The notes beneath the pieces were generated by a model. It saw nothing but the letters and a program-made list of their open reading frames with translations, searched no databases and had not been told where the DNA came from. From Pseudomonas costantinii (lineage in GTDB: Bacteria > Pseudomonadota > Gammaproteobacteria > Pseudomonadales > Pseudomonadaceae), in assembly GCF_001870435.1 (NCBI RefSeq), contig NZ_MDDR01000052.1, forward strand, positions 62,001-126,000: a stretch of DNA of 64,000 bases. The letters are read 5' to 3'. Shown one piece after another: positions 53,462 through 61,306 of the stretch (positions are counted from its first letter, which is position 1; each line of letters begins with the position of its first letter). The translations under genes were made by a program, and so were the position numbers.

Positions 53462-56400
53462 GCTGTCAGATCCCCTAGCTGCACCCGCTTGACGTTGTTT
53501 TCGTCGTACACCTTGATCGCACGATTGGTCATCGTCAGGCGTCCACCACCAGGTGCCGGACCGTTGAACTCAAGGTTCCCGGCCTTATCCAAACGCCACC
53601 CCTGAACGCCAGCGACGTAGTTGTTGGACTGCAGAGCCTCACCGATCTTCAGCATCGAGATGCTGCCGTCCTCGATGAAGGCAGATCGCATGAACACCTG
53701 GCCGTTCTGCACGGTGAATGGTGTAGAAAGCACGCCATTGATGTTGTTCACCACGGCGAACCTGTCGGCGCTCACCAGGAACTGGCTCTGCAACTGACCA
53801 TCTACGTTCTCGATACCAAGCCCGATGCCTGCCGCGACGTACTGGCCATTCGCATTGAGCTGCATCTTCACGGACCACATCGTTGAGAGCTTGCCGTCTG
53901 TGTCTGCTTGGGCCTTGCTCACGGTCTGGATATCAGCCGTGTTTTCGCCGATCTTCACGCCGACCTGCTGGATGGCCTGGGCAGTCGCCTCCCGATCAGT
54001 GACCACAACTCTTTCCAGATCAGTTACGGTGCCGGCGACGTCGCCCACCTCTGCAGTAAGTTCGGTCTGCCGCTGCACCATGGCTGCGTTCTTCGTGGCC
54101 TGCGTCTTCACTTCCTGCGCGAAACTCGCCGAGGCGTTGTAGCCCTGGAGTGCATCAACCAGATCCCCCTCCCCCGTGTCGTCCCGATAAGCCGATTGCA
54201 ACGCCTGAAGACTTGACGCCTGAGCCGTGACCACCCCGTCCAGTTCGGTGATGCTGGTGGTATTGATCTCAACTTGACGCGCAAGGCCATTGGCAGTGAC
54301 CACCGCCTGACCCACGTCCTGCCAGTAGTTGGCATTCGGTGGTGGCGTATCGACGGGTACCGGGCCGGTGGCCTGGTAGATCCGCTTACCAACCACCACT
54401 AGGTCAAACTCAAGGTAGGTCGACTCCGGGTCGTAGGCGGACAACCCATCGAGCGCGTCGATCTGCGCCTGCAGCCCTGGGATCTTGTCGATCTCGTCCG
54501 TGATGTCCTTGCCCAGCTCCGTACGCCCAATCTGCCCGGCGATCAAATCCAGCACCGGCGCCGCATCGGCACTTGCCATCCCCATCACGCCGTTACCGAC
54601 GGGATAGAACGGGCCAACGTTACCGGTACGGTCGACCAGGCGAGCCCAGAAGAAGAACTGCGCGCCGGCCTTTAGGGCCTGCATGCTGTAATTCGCTTGG
54701 GGGTGCGCCAAGTCTGCGAGTTTGGTCGCCACCGACAGATCATTAGCCTGTCCATACCAGAGCTCGGTGCGCTGGGTATCCTCGGCGTCAGCCGGGAAAC
54801 CCCAGCGAATGCCAATGCCGAACAGCTCGCTAGTGGTGGACAGGAACGCCACGGCCGGCGGGAGGCCGACCTTCCCTTCCAGGTTGGTCAGATTGGAGCT
54901 CTTCCAAATGGACGAAATCTCGAACGCGCTCACCGACCGAACACGGGCGAGATATGCGCCCGAGTAAATGCCGGTGACGTCAACGCTGGTAGAGCCGGTG
55001 CGCTGCAGCTTGATCCAGTTTCCGCTGTCCTTGCGCCACTCCACGTCATAAGCCACTGCGCCAGCCACAGCAGGCCACGAGATATTCATGGTGCTGATTG
55101 CCAGGCCCTGGTCCACGGAGTAGTTCGACGTGATGTCGACGCTCGTCGGGGCAGGAACTACGGTGATCGGTACAACGCTGATAGGCCGCTCTTCCAACCG
55201 GGCGCCGGTGTCGATGTGATCGAACTTGCTGGGGTCGTACTGCACGGCTGAGATTTCAAATACGCCGGGCTCTGGCCGCGCCACGCTGACCACCCGGTAA
55301 AGCGGGATCGCCAGATCGTCGGCGTCCAGCGCCCACACTAGTTCACGCTCCGGTGGTACGGAGTAGGCCAGGGTTACGGTGACCTGTCGGCCACTGACCA
55401 GTTGCACCGTGCGCCCCTCGCACTTGCCGTCTGGCAAGTTGAGGATCAACCGGTCGCCGGGCTTGGCCTGGGTGTCACGGTCCAGGGTGATGACCTTTCC
55501 GTTCACCGCCGAGATACGGCCACCCACCGGCCGACCTGCAAGCAGTTCGTCAGCAATGGGGATCACGTAACCAGGAAGCGGGATGCGACCGTCGAGGCCG
55601 ACCTTGAAGGTAACCGCCCGATCCTTGGAGTTGGTCAGCAGCGCCCACTTGCCGCGGCGCTGGGCCTCGGACTCGCGGGTACAACCAATTGCGCTGATCT
55701 CCAGCGGATTGTCACCATAGCGCCGCTGGAGCTTTGCATCGGTCACAGCAGTGACATCGGTGTCGTAGTTGTTCAGCGGGTTGTCGTAGCTGATCAGCGC
55801 CCGGGTGTACCGGGTACGCTCCGACGCGCTGGAGTAGGTGAACTTACCGTCAAGGACGTTGGCCCTGGTATAGGCGAAGTCGAAGTCAGTGGCACGCGGC
55901 ATATCCGACAGGGTGAAGACCTGGCCCTGGGCCCAGTAGGTCATGCCTCGGTAGATCGCCGATATGTCACGCAGCAGTGACCAGGCATCGGCTTTGCTCT
56001 GCAGGTTCAAGTTGCAGATGAAGCGCGGTTCCAGGCCCCCCTTCCCGTCCGGCACCAACTGGTCGCAGTATTGGGAAATACGATACAACTCCCAAATATC
56101 AACCATCCACGGCTTGATGCGGCGACCCAGGCCGAAGCGGTCGGCGGTACTGATGTCGTAGGTCATCCAGACCGCGTTGTCGGTCCAAGCCTGCTTAAAC
56201 GTGCCATCCCAGACGCCCGAGTAGGTGCGCGACACTGGGTCGTAGTTGCTCGGCACCTGCATCTTCTTCAGTTTGGTCTCGACGGTAACGGCAGGAATGC
56301 TGCGGAACTGCTCGGCCGAGAACTCGATGTAAAGCAGCGCAGTATTCGGGTAGCGGATCTTCGCGTCGATCACCTCGGTGAAGCCGGCAATTTGCATCGT

Positions 56401-57021
56401 GTCGGAGATTTTGTTGTTGTTCTGATTCGCGGTCAGGCGAGTGATCCGCATCAGCCAACCAGAAGTGGCCTTCGGCAAATTGATACGGCGCGTGCGCTCG
56501 TACAGGCTGGTGGTCTTGCCGTCGACAGCCTCGCTCAGCACCTGCTGATAGGCGCCGCCATCGGTGGCCAGCTCAACCTTGTATTCAATCCGGTAGCCAT
56601 TGACGTTGCCACCAGAGTCCACGGACTGAAGCACAGGCCACGCAAAACGGACGCGAACAGCGGAAAGCTGGGTATTGCTGATGGCCCGTACCCACGGTGT
56701 CCCGCTGCGCAGCTCGGTACTGATCGTGGTCTCGTTCTCGACCGAAGGGATGCCCTGGATATAGCTCTGGTCCACGGCACCGGTGCGCCACTCCCACTTC
56801 ACGTTCGGGAAATTTATGTTGCCTTGAGGGTCTTGCAGGGGCGTGTTGTCGAGATAGATGTCTTTGGCAGTTGGCGTGCCCTCGAACTCACCCTCGCCCA
56901 CGGCAATGAGCATTTTTGCGATAGCAACAGAGCGCAGACTGTCCGGGGCCTCAGTCGGCGTTTTTGGTTTACCTTCGCCGCCTTTGGCGCCGTGTATATC
57001 GATCTTTTGTGCTGCGCCCAT
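53458..57021 (-). CDS. Host specificity/tail tip protein J
   Basis: 1187 residues like lambda gpJ. N-terminal region with KTPTEAPDSLRSVAIAKMLI and EGEFEGTPTAKDIYLDNTPLQ, then the phage-tail 3 core (RFGLGRRIKPWMVDIWELYRI in part), fibronectin type III-like repeats (about 600-790), and a C-terminal central-straight-fibre region with coiled coil (about 930-1050) and DUF1983-like end. The tip determines receptor binding. Starts after cassette 3 with the leader GCCTGGAGAAAAGC. Confidence 0.92.
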   Translation of the reverse strand: MGAAQKIDIHGAKGGEGKPKTPTEAPDSLRSVAIAKMLIAVGEGEFEGTPTAKDIYLDNTPLQDPQGNINFPNVKWEWRTGAVDQSYIQGIPSVENETTISTELRSGTPWVRAISNTQLSAVRVRFAWPVLQSVDSGGNVNGYRIEYKVELATDGGAYQQVLSEAVDGKTTSLYERTRRINLPKATSGWLMRITRLTANQNNNKISDTMQIAGFTEVIDAKIRYPNTALLYIEFSAEQFRSIPAVTVETKLKKMQVPSNYDPVSRTYSGVWDGTFKQAWTDNAVWMTYDISTADRFGLGRRIKPWMVDIWELYRISQYCDQLVPDGKGGLEPRFICNLNLQSKADAWSLLRDISAIYRGMTYWAQGQVFTLSDMPRATDFDFAYTRANVLDGKFTYSSASERTRYTRALISYDNPLNNYDTDVTAVTDAKLQRRYGDNPLEISAIGCTRESEAQRRGKWALLTNSKDRAVTFKVGLDGRIPLPGYVIPIADELLAGRPVGGRISAVNGKVITLDRDTQAKPGDRLILNLPDGKCEGRTVQLVSGRQVTVTLAYSVPPERELVWALDADDLAIPLYRVVSVARPEPGVFEISAVQYDPSKFDHIDTGARLEERPISVVPITVVPAPTSVDITSNYSVDQGLAISTMNISWPAVAGAVAYDVEWRKDSGNWIKLQRTGSTSVDVTGIYSGAYLARVRSVSAFEISSIWKSSNLTNLEGKVGLPPAVAFLSTTSELFGIGIRWGFPADAEDTQRTELWYGQANDLSVATKLADLAHPQANYSMQALKAGAQFFFWARLVDRTGNVGPFYPVGNGVMGMASADAAPVLDLIAGQIGRTELGKDITDEIDKIPGLQAQIDALDGLSAYDPESTYLEFDLVVVGKRIYQATGPVPVDTPPPNANYWQDVGQAVVTANGLARQVEINTTSITELDGVVTAQASSLQALQSAYRDDTGEGDLVDALQGYNASASFAQEVKTQATKNAAMVQRQTELTAEVGDVAGTVTDLERVVVTDREATAQAIQQVGVKIGENTADIQTVSKAQADTDGKLSTMWSVKMQLNANGQYVAAGIGLGIENVDGQLQSQFLVSADRFAVVNNINGVLSTPFTVQNGQVFMRSAFIEDGSISMLKIGEALQSNNYVAGVQGWRLDKAGNLEFNGPAPGGGRLTMTNRAIKVYDENNVKRVQLGDLTA

Positions 57022-57035
57022 GCTTTTCTCCAGGC

Positions 57036-57060
57036 AATAAAAAACCGCCTCGTGGGCGGC
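57036..57060 (-). terminator. Terminator/leader cassette 3
   Basis: Minus strand: GCCGCCCACGAGGCGG then TTTTTTATT and the leader GCCTGGAGAAAAGC-ATG of gene J. Placed between tail genes I and J. Confidence 0.85.
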
Positions 57061-57080
57061 TGCGACGCTTAAAGTGATGT

Positions 57081-57680
57081 CTACATCTGGTCTTCGGCGT
57101 ATATCGCGGCGCTAATAATCGCCCCGCCGACCCTGCGCTTGCCGTAGCAGAGCGGGACCGGGTTGCCGGATGCAGTTGTGTTCTGCGCCGAGCCAAATGC
57201 ATATCCAGGCTGGTTTTCGGGCGCAGCGCTCATCTTGAGGCCTGCCGCCTGCGGACTAAGCATTTGGATTACGCCCCCAGCAGCACTACCGATACCGCCC
57301 GCTATGAGCGCTGCGCCTGTAGTTGTTGTCGACCCGAAAGCAAAAAAACCTACCACAATCAATATGGCGCCCAAAATGGTCTGCATCAGGCCTGCGCGCT
57401 TTCGGCCCGTAATTACAGGCGCTATACGGATTTCTCCGGAACCGCCAAATCCTAATTCTTTTTCTGCAAGATTTTTTGACCCTCGAAACACGGCAAACTC
57501 AATGCCGCGAGACTTGGCGTTCGACAGGAACCGCTCGAAGCCAGGGATCTGTACGCATAGCGCCTTGATAGCCTCGGCTGGGGACTTAACTGACAACCTG
57601 AAAGATCTTCCAAATTGCCTAAGCTGCCCATAAAGCAAGATGGTAGTCATCGGCTGATAATTAATTGCGAGTGCTGACAT
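57081..57680 (-). CDS. Phage tail assembly protein I
   Basis: 199 residues (MSALAINYQPMTTILLYGQL), like lambda gpI: a ubiquitin-like N-terminal part, two hydrophobic stretches (LGAILIVVGFFAFG, GAALIAGGIGSAAGG) and the C-terminal text SGNPVPLCYGKRRVGGAIIS that is nearly constant in this family. The start at 57680 is set by the cassette-4 leader; an in-frame ATG at 57731 falls inside the terminator stem. Confidence 0.88.
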   Translation of the reverse strand: MSALAINYQPMTTILLYGQLRQFGRSFRLSVKSPAEAIKALCVQIPGFERFLSNAKSRGIEFAVFRGSKNLAEKELGFGGSGEIRIAPVITGRKRAGLMQTILGAILIVVGFFAFGSTTTTGAALIAGGIGSAAGGVIQMLSPQAAGLKMSAAPENQPGYAFGSAQNTTASGNPVPLCYGKRRVGGAIISAAIYAEDQM

Positions 57681-57694
57681 AGTTTTCTCCAGGC

Positions 57695-57720
57695 GAAAAA
57701 AAACCCGCTGTAGCGGGCTT
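57695..57720 (-). terminator. Terminator/leader cassette 4
   Basis: Minus strand: AAGCCCGCTACAGCGGGTT then eight T, followed by CGCCTGGAGAAAACT-ATG of tail gene I. Confidence 0.85.
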
Positions 57721-57727
57721 AATGGGA

Positions 57728-58129
57728 TCAATAAGCGGTAGCTGATATATCTGGACCGCCGGGCGACATGGATATTCTTCTTCTCAAAACTTCTCCGCTT
57801 TTTATTTCGACATCGCGCTCAACCATCATCCCTCCCCCGCAAGCTGCGCTTGGCTTCGCGCCAAGCACTACTCGGCCGGCCTTAACACCAAACCTGGCCA
57901 CCTCCCCCGAGGAGAATTCGGCAGCAAGCTCCCCATTGATATAGAAACGGTAATTGCATCCAGATCCAAACATCCCGCCATCTCGGGTAACAATGAGTTG
58001 AGAATCGGACTTTGCAGCGAAGGCATAAAGCCGAGAGCTTGGCACCGGATCGGCCTTGTCGGCAGATATGGGCGAACTAGAGCAGCCGACCAAGCTCAAA
58101 ATAAAAAAAAATCCTACGAACAGTTTCAT
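57728..58129 (-). CDS. Small phage-encoded lipoprotein
   Basis: 133 residues: lipoprotein signal (FFFILSLVGCSSS, cysteine near residue 16), then a beta-rich domain with SGCNYRFYINGELAAEF, like the phage moron lipoproteins of the DUF-type 'FYINGE' class that may modify the envelope or block superinfection. Function unknown. It begins after GAGGGAGCG. Confidence 0.72.
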   Translation of the reverse strand: MKLFVGFFFILSLVGCSSSPISADKADPVPSSRLYAFAAKSDSQLIVTRDGGMFGSGCNYRFYINGELAAEFSSGEVARFGVKAGRVVLGAKPSAACGGGMMVERDVEIKSGEVLRRRISMSPGGPDISATAY

Positions 58130-58228
58130 GTCGCTCCCTCGTTGAGATATGGCGAGACTTTATCACCAGGCAGAGAGCAACACGAAAGCCCGCAATGCGG
58201 GCCATGTCAATCGAAACCTTCTAAAACT

Positions 58229-58270
58229 GCAATGCCTCCTCCAAGAAGAGACATTACGCTGTTATCAGCC
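58229..58270 (-). repeat. Structured hairpin repeat, copy 1
   Basis: Plus-strand layout GCAATGCC-stem-loop-CATT-ACGCTGTTATCAGCC. Arms AATGCCTC (58231-58238) and GAGACATT (58248-58255), one mismatch, then the constant tail. Confidence 0.8.
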
Positions 58271-58347
58271 CATACCAAATCAAATCACACCCCGCCGGGC
58301 CTAGCCGCGACTTGCCGGACCAGAACCTGCCAGCGGCTTCTGCCACC

Positions 58348-58390
58348 GCAATGCCGACTGATTCCAATCGGCATTACGCTGTTGTCAGCC
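58348..58390 (-). repeat. Structured hairpin repeat, copy 2
   Basis: Arms AATGCCGA (58350-58357) and TCGGCATT (58368-58375) pair perfectly, then ACGCTGTTGTCAGCC. 119 bp downstream of copy 1. Confidence 0.8.
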
Positions 58391-58464
58391 CTCACCTAGA
58401 CATGCCCGACCTAACCAGACCTCGCCCAACCTTGTCTCGCCACGCCACATGATGCATTCGCACC

Positions 58465-58509
58465 GCAATGCCCTCTCATAGAAAGGATATTACGCTGCTA
58501 TTAACCAAG
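58465..58509 (-). repeat. Structured hairpin repeat, copy 3, overlapping the end of the next gene
   Basis: Arms AATGCCCT (58467-58474) and AGGATATT (58484-58491) with one mismatch and one wobble, tail ACGCTGCTATTAACC running into the stop codon of the gene ending at 58501. 117 bp after copy 2. Confidence 0.75.
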
Positions 58510-58959
58510 AGCCTTTCGAGTCATGCCCTGGAGCGCGGAAAACTTTGCAACAGCGTCAAGGTTTGCCCGTCGCTGATCATCGGTAAGCTCCGTAATCCTC
58601 AAATTTCTCAGCTTTTCTCCACTCCCGCGAAACGCCTTCCTGACATTCCGGCCCAACTCAGTTACCGCAACTTCTGTCTGCTCATGAGGCGGCACCCATC
58701 GATAACCACGCCCGCGCACTGACTGAAGGCAGACTTGATGATGTTTGAGCAAGTCCGACTTGAATGCCTCGACGTTCGCCAGCCACTCGAACTGACGCTC
58801 ACGAAACTTCTCAACAGTCAGCGACTTCGAATCGGTCATTGACGGCATGCCGAAACGAGCCTCCAGCCATTCATGTCCGACCAAATCACCGTATTTGAAC
58901 TCCTTGAGGAAGTCTTCAACGGCTTGCTTATAGCTCGGGTGCTTTGTCAACTCAGACAT
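58501..58959 (-). CDS. Phage protein of unknown function with a winged-helix-like end
   Basis: 152 residues from ATG 58959 (MSELTKHPSYKQAVEDFLKEF), with AGGTGG upstream; the start overlaps the end of the gene before it by 8 bp. Its middle holds LQSVRGRGYRWVPP, a turn typical of winged-helix/DNA-binding wings. No known family recognised. A regulator acting with the antirepressor module is possible. Confidence 0.6.
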   Translation of the reverse strand: MSELTKHPSYKQAVEDFLKEFKYGDLVGHEWLEARFGMPSMTDSKSLTVEKFRERQFEWLANVEAFKSDLLKHHQVCLQSVRGRGYRWVPPHEQTEVAVTELGRNVRKAFRGSGEKLRNLRITELTDDQRRANLDAVAKFSALQGMTRKALG

Positions 58960-59527
58960 ATTCCACCTCGAAGCGACCGAAGCGCGGTCTGTATTCACAG
59001 ACCCCAATCAACAGGCCAGAATCAGTGATCGCTTTTTTTGCTTCCTCGATGTTGAGTACGTCAGCGTTGATTGCAACTTCCAGCTCCACGGCCCACTCAA
59101 GAAAGATCGGGCGGTATCGCATGATCTTGGCTTGACCAACTTTTACTCCGCGGCAGTCAACGAACCGCTGATCCTCCCAAAGAGAGTCAGGCGTTGTCGG
59201 GCCAGAGAACTCAAGCTTCGCCTTGTCAGTCATCACAACCGCTCCGCGCTTCCATTGAGTGCCCAGCTTTTGGAGCTTCGCGCCAGCCAAGAACGTCGCA
59301 TCGAAATTCGCACCTGGCACAAAAAAGCCAAGCTTTTCATCGTGGTAGGCACCAGCGATAAACTCAGAGCGAGCAATGGCAAGATGATCGTCGTCCGTCT
59401 TCTTGCGCTTACCGGTCAATTCCTTGTGAGCCTTTGTTGCTGGATTCAAAGGGTTGGCCAGCTTGTCGCTGTGCATCATCAGCGGTGACGTGCCGGTAAT
59501 TTTTAGTGTGACAAGTTCCATGCTCAT
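58952..59527 (-). CDS. Phage protein of unknown function, beta-rich
   Basis: 191 residues beginning LVTLKITGTSPLMMHSDKLA, with HKELTGKRKKTDDDHLAIARS, then KRGAVVMTD and ending EYRPRFGRFEVEYV. It starts by a 4-bp overlap with the antirepressor stop, so it is co-translated with it. The family is seen with phage early genes, but its role is unknown to me. The opening strand and the C-terminal FGRF loosely recall RAMP-fold proteins; this is only a hint. Confidence 0.6.
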   Translation of the reverse strand: MSMELVTLKITGTSPLMMHSDKLANPLNPATKAHKELTGKRKKTDDDHLAIARSEFIAGAYHDEKLGFFVPGANFDATFLAGAKLQKLGTQWKRGAVVMTDKAKLEFSGPTTPDSLWEDQRFVDCRGVKVGQAKIMRYRPIFLEWAVELEVAINADVLNIEEAKKAITDSGLLIGVCEYRPRFGRFEVEYV

Positions 59528-60387
59528 GCTGCGTCCCTCCGGGCAGCCTGGAACAGAAAGCGGTAGCGCAGGTTTTCGGTCGCCAGCGCTACAAACTCGA
59601 ACATCTCCGCTGTGGAAACTGGCATATCTCGATCAACAAGCATTGACTGCATGAACTGCTGCCGAGTCAGGACGAACGCCCCCATTGGCACCGGCGTGAC
59701 CTGCCGATTGCCGTGAGGATCTGCGCTGACGAGATAGCGCTCACACTGGCCAAGCTTCTCCGGGATGTCGAATGGCTTGCCGTTCCCCTTCGGAATGAAC
59801 TCTCCCTCAAGAACGGCGTAGGCCGCGATGAAGTTGCACGCCGACTCGAACTGGCTTGCAGGGATAAGCTCAAGACGCGGCACGTTGAAACGTGTGTGCA
59901 CTGCCGAATAAATACGAGCGGAAGCACTGCGCTGAATGGAGGCTGGAAGATGTGCCACCTTGTGGCGCGCCAAGCCCTTCAGTGCATTCGTCTCGGTCAT
60001 GTCGACCAGATCATCCATCAGCGCCTTCATTTTATTGCTGGAATCTTGGTAGCTGCCCTGCTTGCGAATCGCCGGGAGGACTTCAGCGGTGACCCACTTC
60101 TTAAAGCGTTTGGCTTCAGCCTTACGGCTGCGCAGGATTGCCGAGTAAAGGCCTGACTCGTTGATGACCAGCATTTCCTGATCGCCGCCAAGGGTCTGCA
60201 CAATCGACAGACCCTTTTCATCGTCGTCCAAATGCCGAGTCATCGCCGACGCTTCGCTGTACTGAAGCGCAGCAGAAACATCGTTAGCCACGAACCACGG
60301 CTGATCATCAATCAGCAGCGTACGCACCTGCTGCTTGCCGAAATTGAACGGGATGACATTCGAAACGGTTGTGCTAATATCGCTCAT
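59524..60387 (-). CDS. ant: Phage antirepressor (BRO-N/Ant family)
   Basis: 287 residues from ATG 60387 (MSDISTTVSNVIPFNFG), with AGGAAG upstream. N-terminal BRO-N domain: VRTLLIDDQPWFVANDVSAALQ, then SEASAMTRHLDDDEKG and SGLYSAILRSRKAEAKRFKKWVTAEVLP (each in part), a standard Ant start. The C-terminal part is a different domain with text RFNVPRLELIPASQFESA. An in-frame ATG at 60492 would overlap the Arc-like gene. Expected to inactivate the main phage repressor. The small Arc-like repressor gene is directly upstream. Confidence 0.85.
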   Translation of the reverse strand: MSDISTTVSNVIPFNFGKQQVRTLLIDDQPWFVANDVSAALQYSEASAMTRHLDDDEKGLSIVQTLGGDQEMLVINESGLYSAILRSRKAEAKRFKKWVTAEVLPAIRKQGSYQDSSNKMKALMDDLVDMTETNALKGLARHKVAHLPASIQRSASARIYSAVHTRFNVPRLELIPASQFESACNFIAAYAVLEGEFIPKGNGKPFDIPEKLGQCERYLVSADPHGNRQVTPVPMGAFVLTRQQFMQSMLVDRDMPVSTAEMFEFVALATENLRYRFLFQAARRDAA

Positions 60388-60455
60388 GACGATTTCTTCC
60401 TGGTAGTTGATCTCGTTACCCGAAGCCCTGGCCTGCAAGCCGGGGTTTCTTCGTT

Positions 60456-60623
60456 TTAGGCTACTGCCTGCTTGCTCGTTTGCTCCCTCCATTTCAGTCC
60501 CTCCTCGATTAACAGTCCGAGTTCGGCATTCAAACTGCGTCGATTTTTCTTTGCTTCACCTTCTGCCTGCACTTTCACAGATGCCTCCAAGCTGAGCGGG
60601 TATCGCGATTTTTCCGACCTCAT
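60456..60623 (-). CDS. arc: Arc-family ribbon-helix-helix repressor
   Basis: 55-residue protein (MRSEKSRYPLSLEASVKVQA, then KKNRRSLNAELGLLIEEGLKW). This is the Arc/Mnt pattern: a short beta strand (RYPLSLE) followed by two helices with the conserved RSLNAE...LIE. A textbook GGAGG lies before the ATG. Product: a homodimeric DNA-binding repressor that would shut down ant and the divergent gene. It precedes ant by 68 bp. It is too short for most gene callers. Confidence 0.82.
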   Translation of the reverse strand: MRSEKSRYPLSLEASVKVQAEGEAKKNRRSLNAELGLLIEEGLKWREQTSKQAVA

Positions 60624-60641
60624 AAAACCTCCTTAACAATC

Positions 60642-60697
60642 ACTAGACATCATTACGCATCATTTACGACGTCTAGTCAACATCATTTGCCATCATC
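60642..60697. promoter_or_regulatory. Operator region for the Arc-like and/or XRE repressors
   Basis: An inverted repeat ACTAGAC (60642-60648) / GTCTAGT (60671-60677) overlaps two pairs of CATCATT direct repeats at 10-bp steps: 60648 and 60658, then 60681 and 60691 (last copy CATCATC). Ten-base steps match one DNA turn, which suits ribbon-helix-helix dimers binding side by side. It lies between the divergent arc (60623) and XRE (60758) starts. Confidence 0.7.
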
Positions 60698-60757
60698 TTC
60701 TTGCGCTGACAATGTTTCGCGAACATCATGTTTTCCACACCACAGTATGGAATCAGC

Positions 60758-61213
60758 ATGTACCACCCGAAAGGCTTCCCTTCCCGGCTCGTCCGCCTCC
60801 GCGCAGACGCGGGAATGACACAGCGCGATCTTGCGAAGGCGAGTGGCTTAAGCGTTCCTCAAATAGGACGGTATGAGATGGGCACCTCGGTTCCTCGCAT
60901 GACCGCATTAGTCAAGCTCTCTAAAGCACTCGGTTGTGAAGTGGAAAAACTGCAGGATGTTGATGACCAGCCCGAGGTTTTAGAAATGGCGCTAGTCGCT
61001 GAGGGCAAGAAAGACCTAGTCCTAGCGTTACCGAAAAGCACCATCGAAAATCTACAAGGCGAAGCAGCGAAGCATGGCGTCACACAGGAAATAATGCTCA
61101 ACGCAATAATTGATCTTTTTCATGCCGAGGCTCGCGGCGAAAAGACAACCATCGAAGAAGTAATCGCCAACGTAGTCGAAGAGTCCAAAAGCTGGCCACC
61201 GATGCCGCAATGA
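60758..61213 (+). CDS. XRE-type repressor with a ribbon-helix-helix-like tail
   Basis: 151 residues from ATG 60758 (MYHPKGFPSRLVRLRADAGM). N-terminal Cro/C1-type HTH (about 10-65: RADAGMTQRDLAKASGLSV, then RYEMGTSVPRMTALVKLSKAL). The C-terminal half (about 85-125: KKDLVLALPKSTIENLQGEAA then TQEIMLNAIIDLF) looks like a beta strand plus two helices, as in Arc. The position divergent from arc-ant matches that of mnt in phage P22. It is likely a repressor of the module, possibly autoregulatory. Confidence 0.78.
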   Translation: MYHPKGFPSRLVRLRADAGMTQRDLAKASGLSVPQIGRYEMGTSVPRMTALVKLSKALGCEVEKLQDVDDQPEVLEMALVAEGKKDLVLALPKSTIENLQGEAAKHGVTQEIMLNAIIDLFHAEARGEKTTIEEVIANVVEESKSWPPMPQ

Positions 61214-61258
61214 AGACCCGATAATGGTGGTGATCACCATAACTAAATCGAATCACCA

Positions 61259-61276
61259 AGCCCGGCCCGCCGGGCT
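61259..61276. other. Inverted repeat between the XRE and HEPN-like genes
   Basis: AGCCCGGCCCGCCGGGCT forms a 7-bp stem with short loop; no T tract follows. A terminator is possible but not certain. Confidence 0.45.
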
Positions 61277-61306
61277 AGTTGTGAAGCTACCCAAGCAAAG
61301 AAGACT

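Larger units (their letters stand above)
58130..58500. other. Untranslated stretch with terminator and three tandem hairpins
   Basis: 370 bases without an open reading frame that looks real. It contains a minus-strand terminator-like stem (58187-58202, GGCCCGCATTGCGGGCT) and three spaced copies of a structured repeat listed separately. Between the repeats, the spacers have many ACC/CCT-rich short runs. Confidence 0.6.

Noticed and set aside
58229..58509. CRISPR-like look of the three spaced repeats
   Set aside because: Only three copies, spacing near 118 bp, repeats vary inside the stem and no cas genes; a structured phage element fits better.
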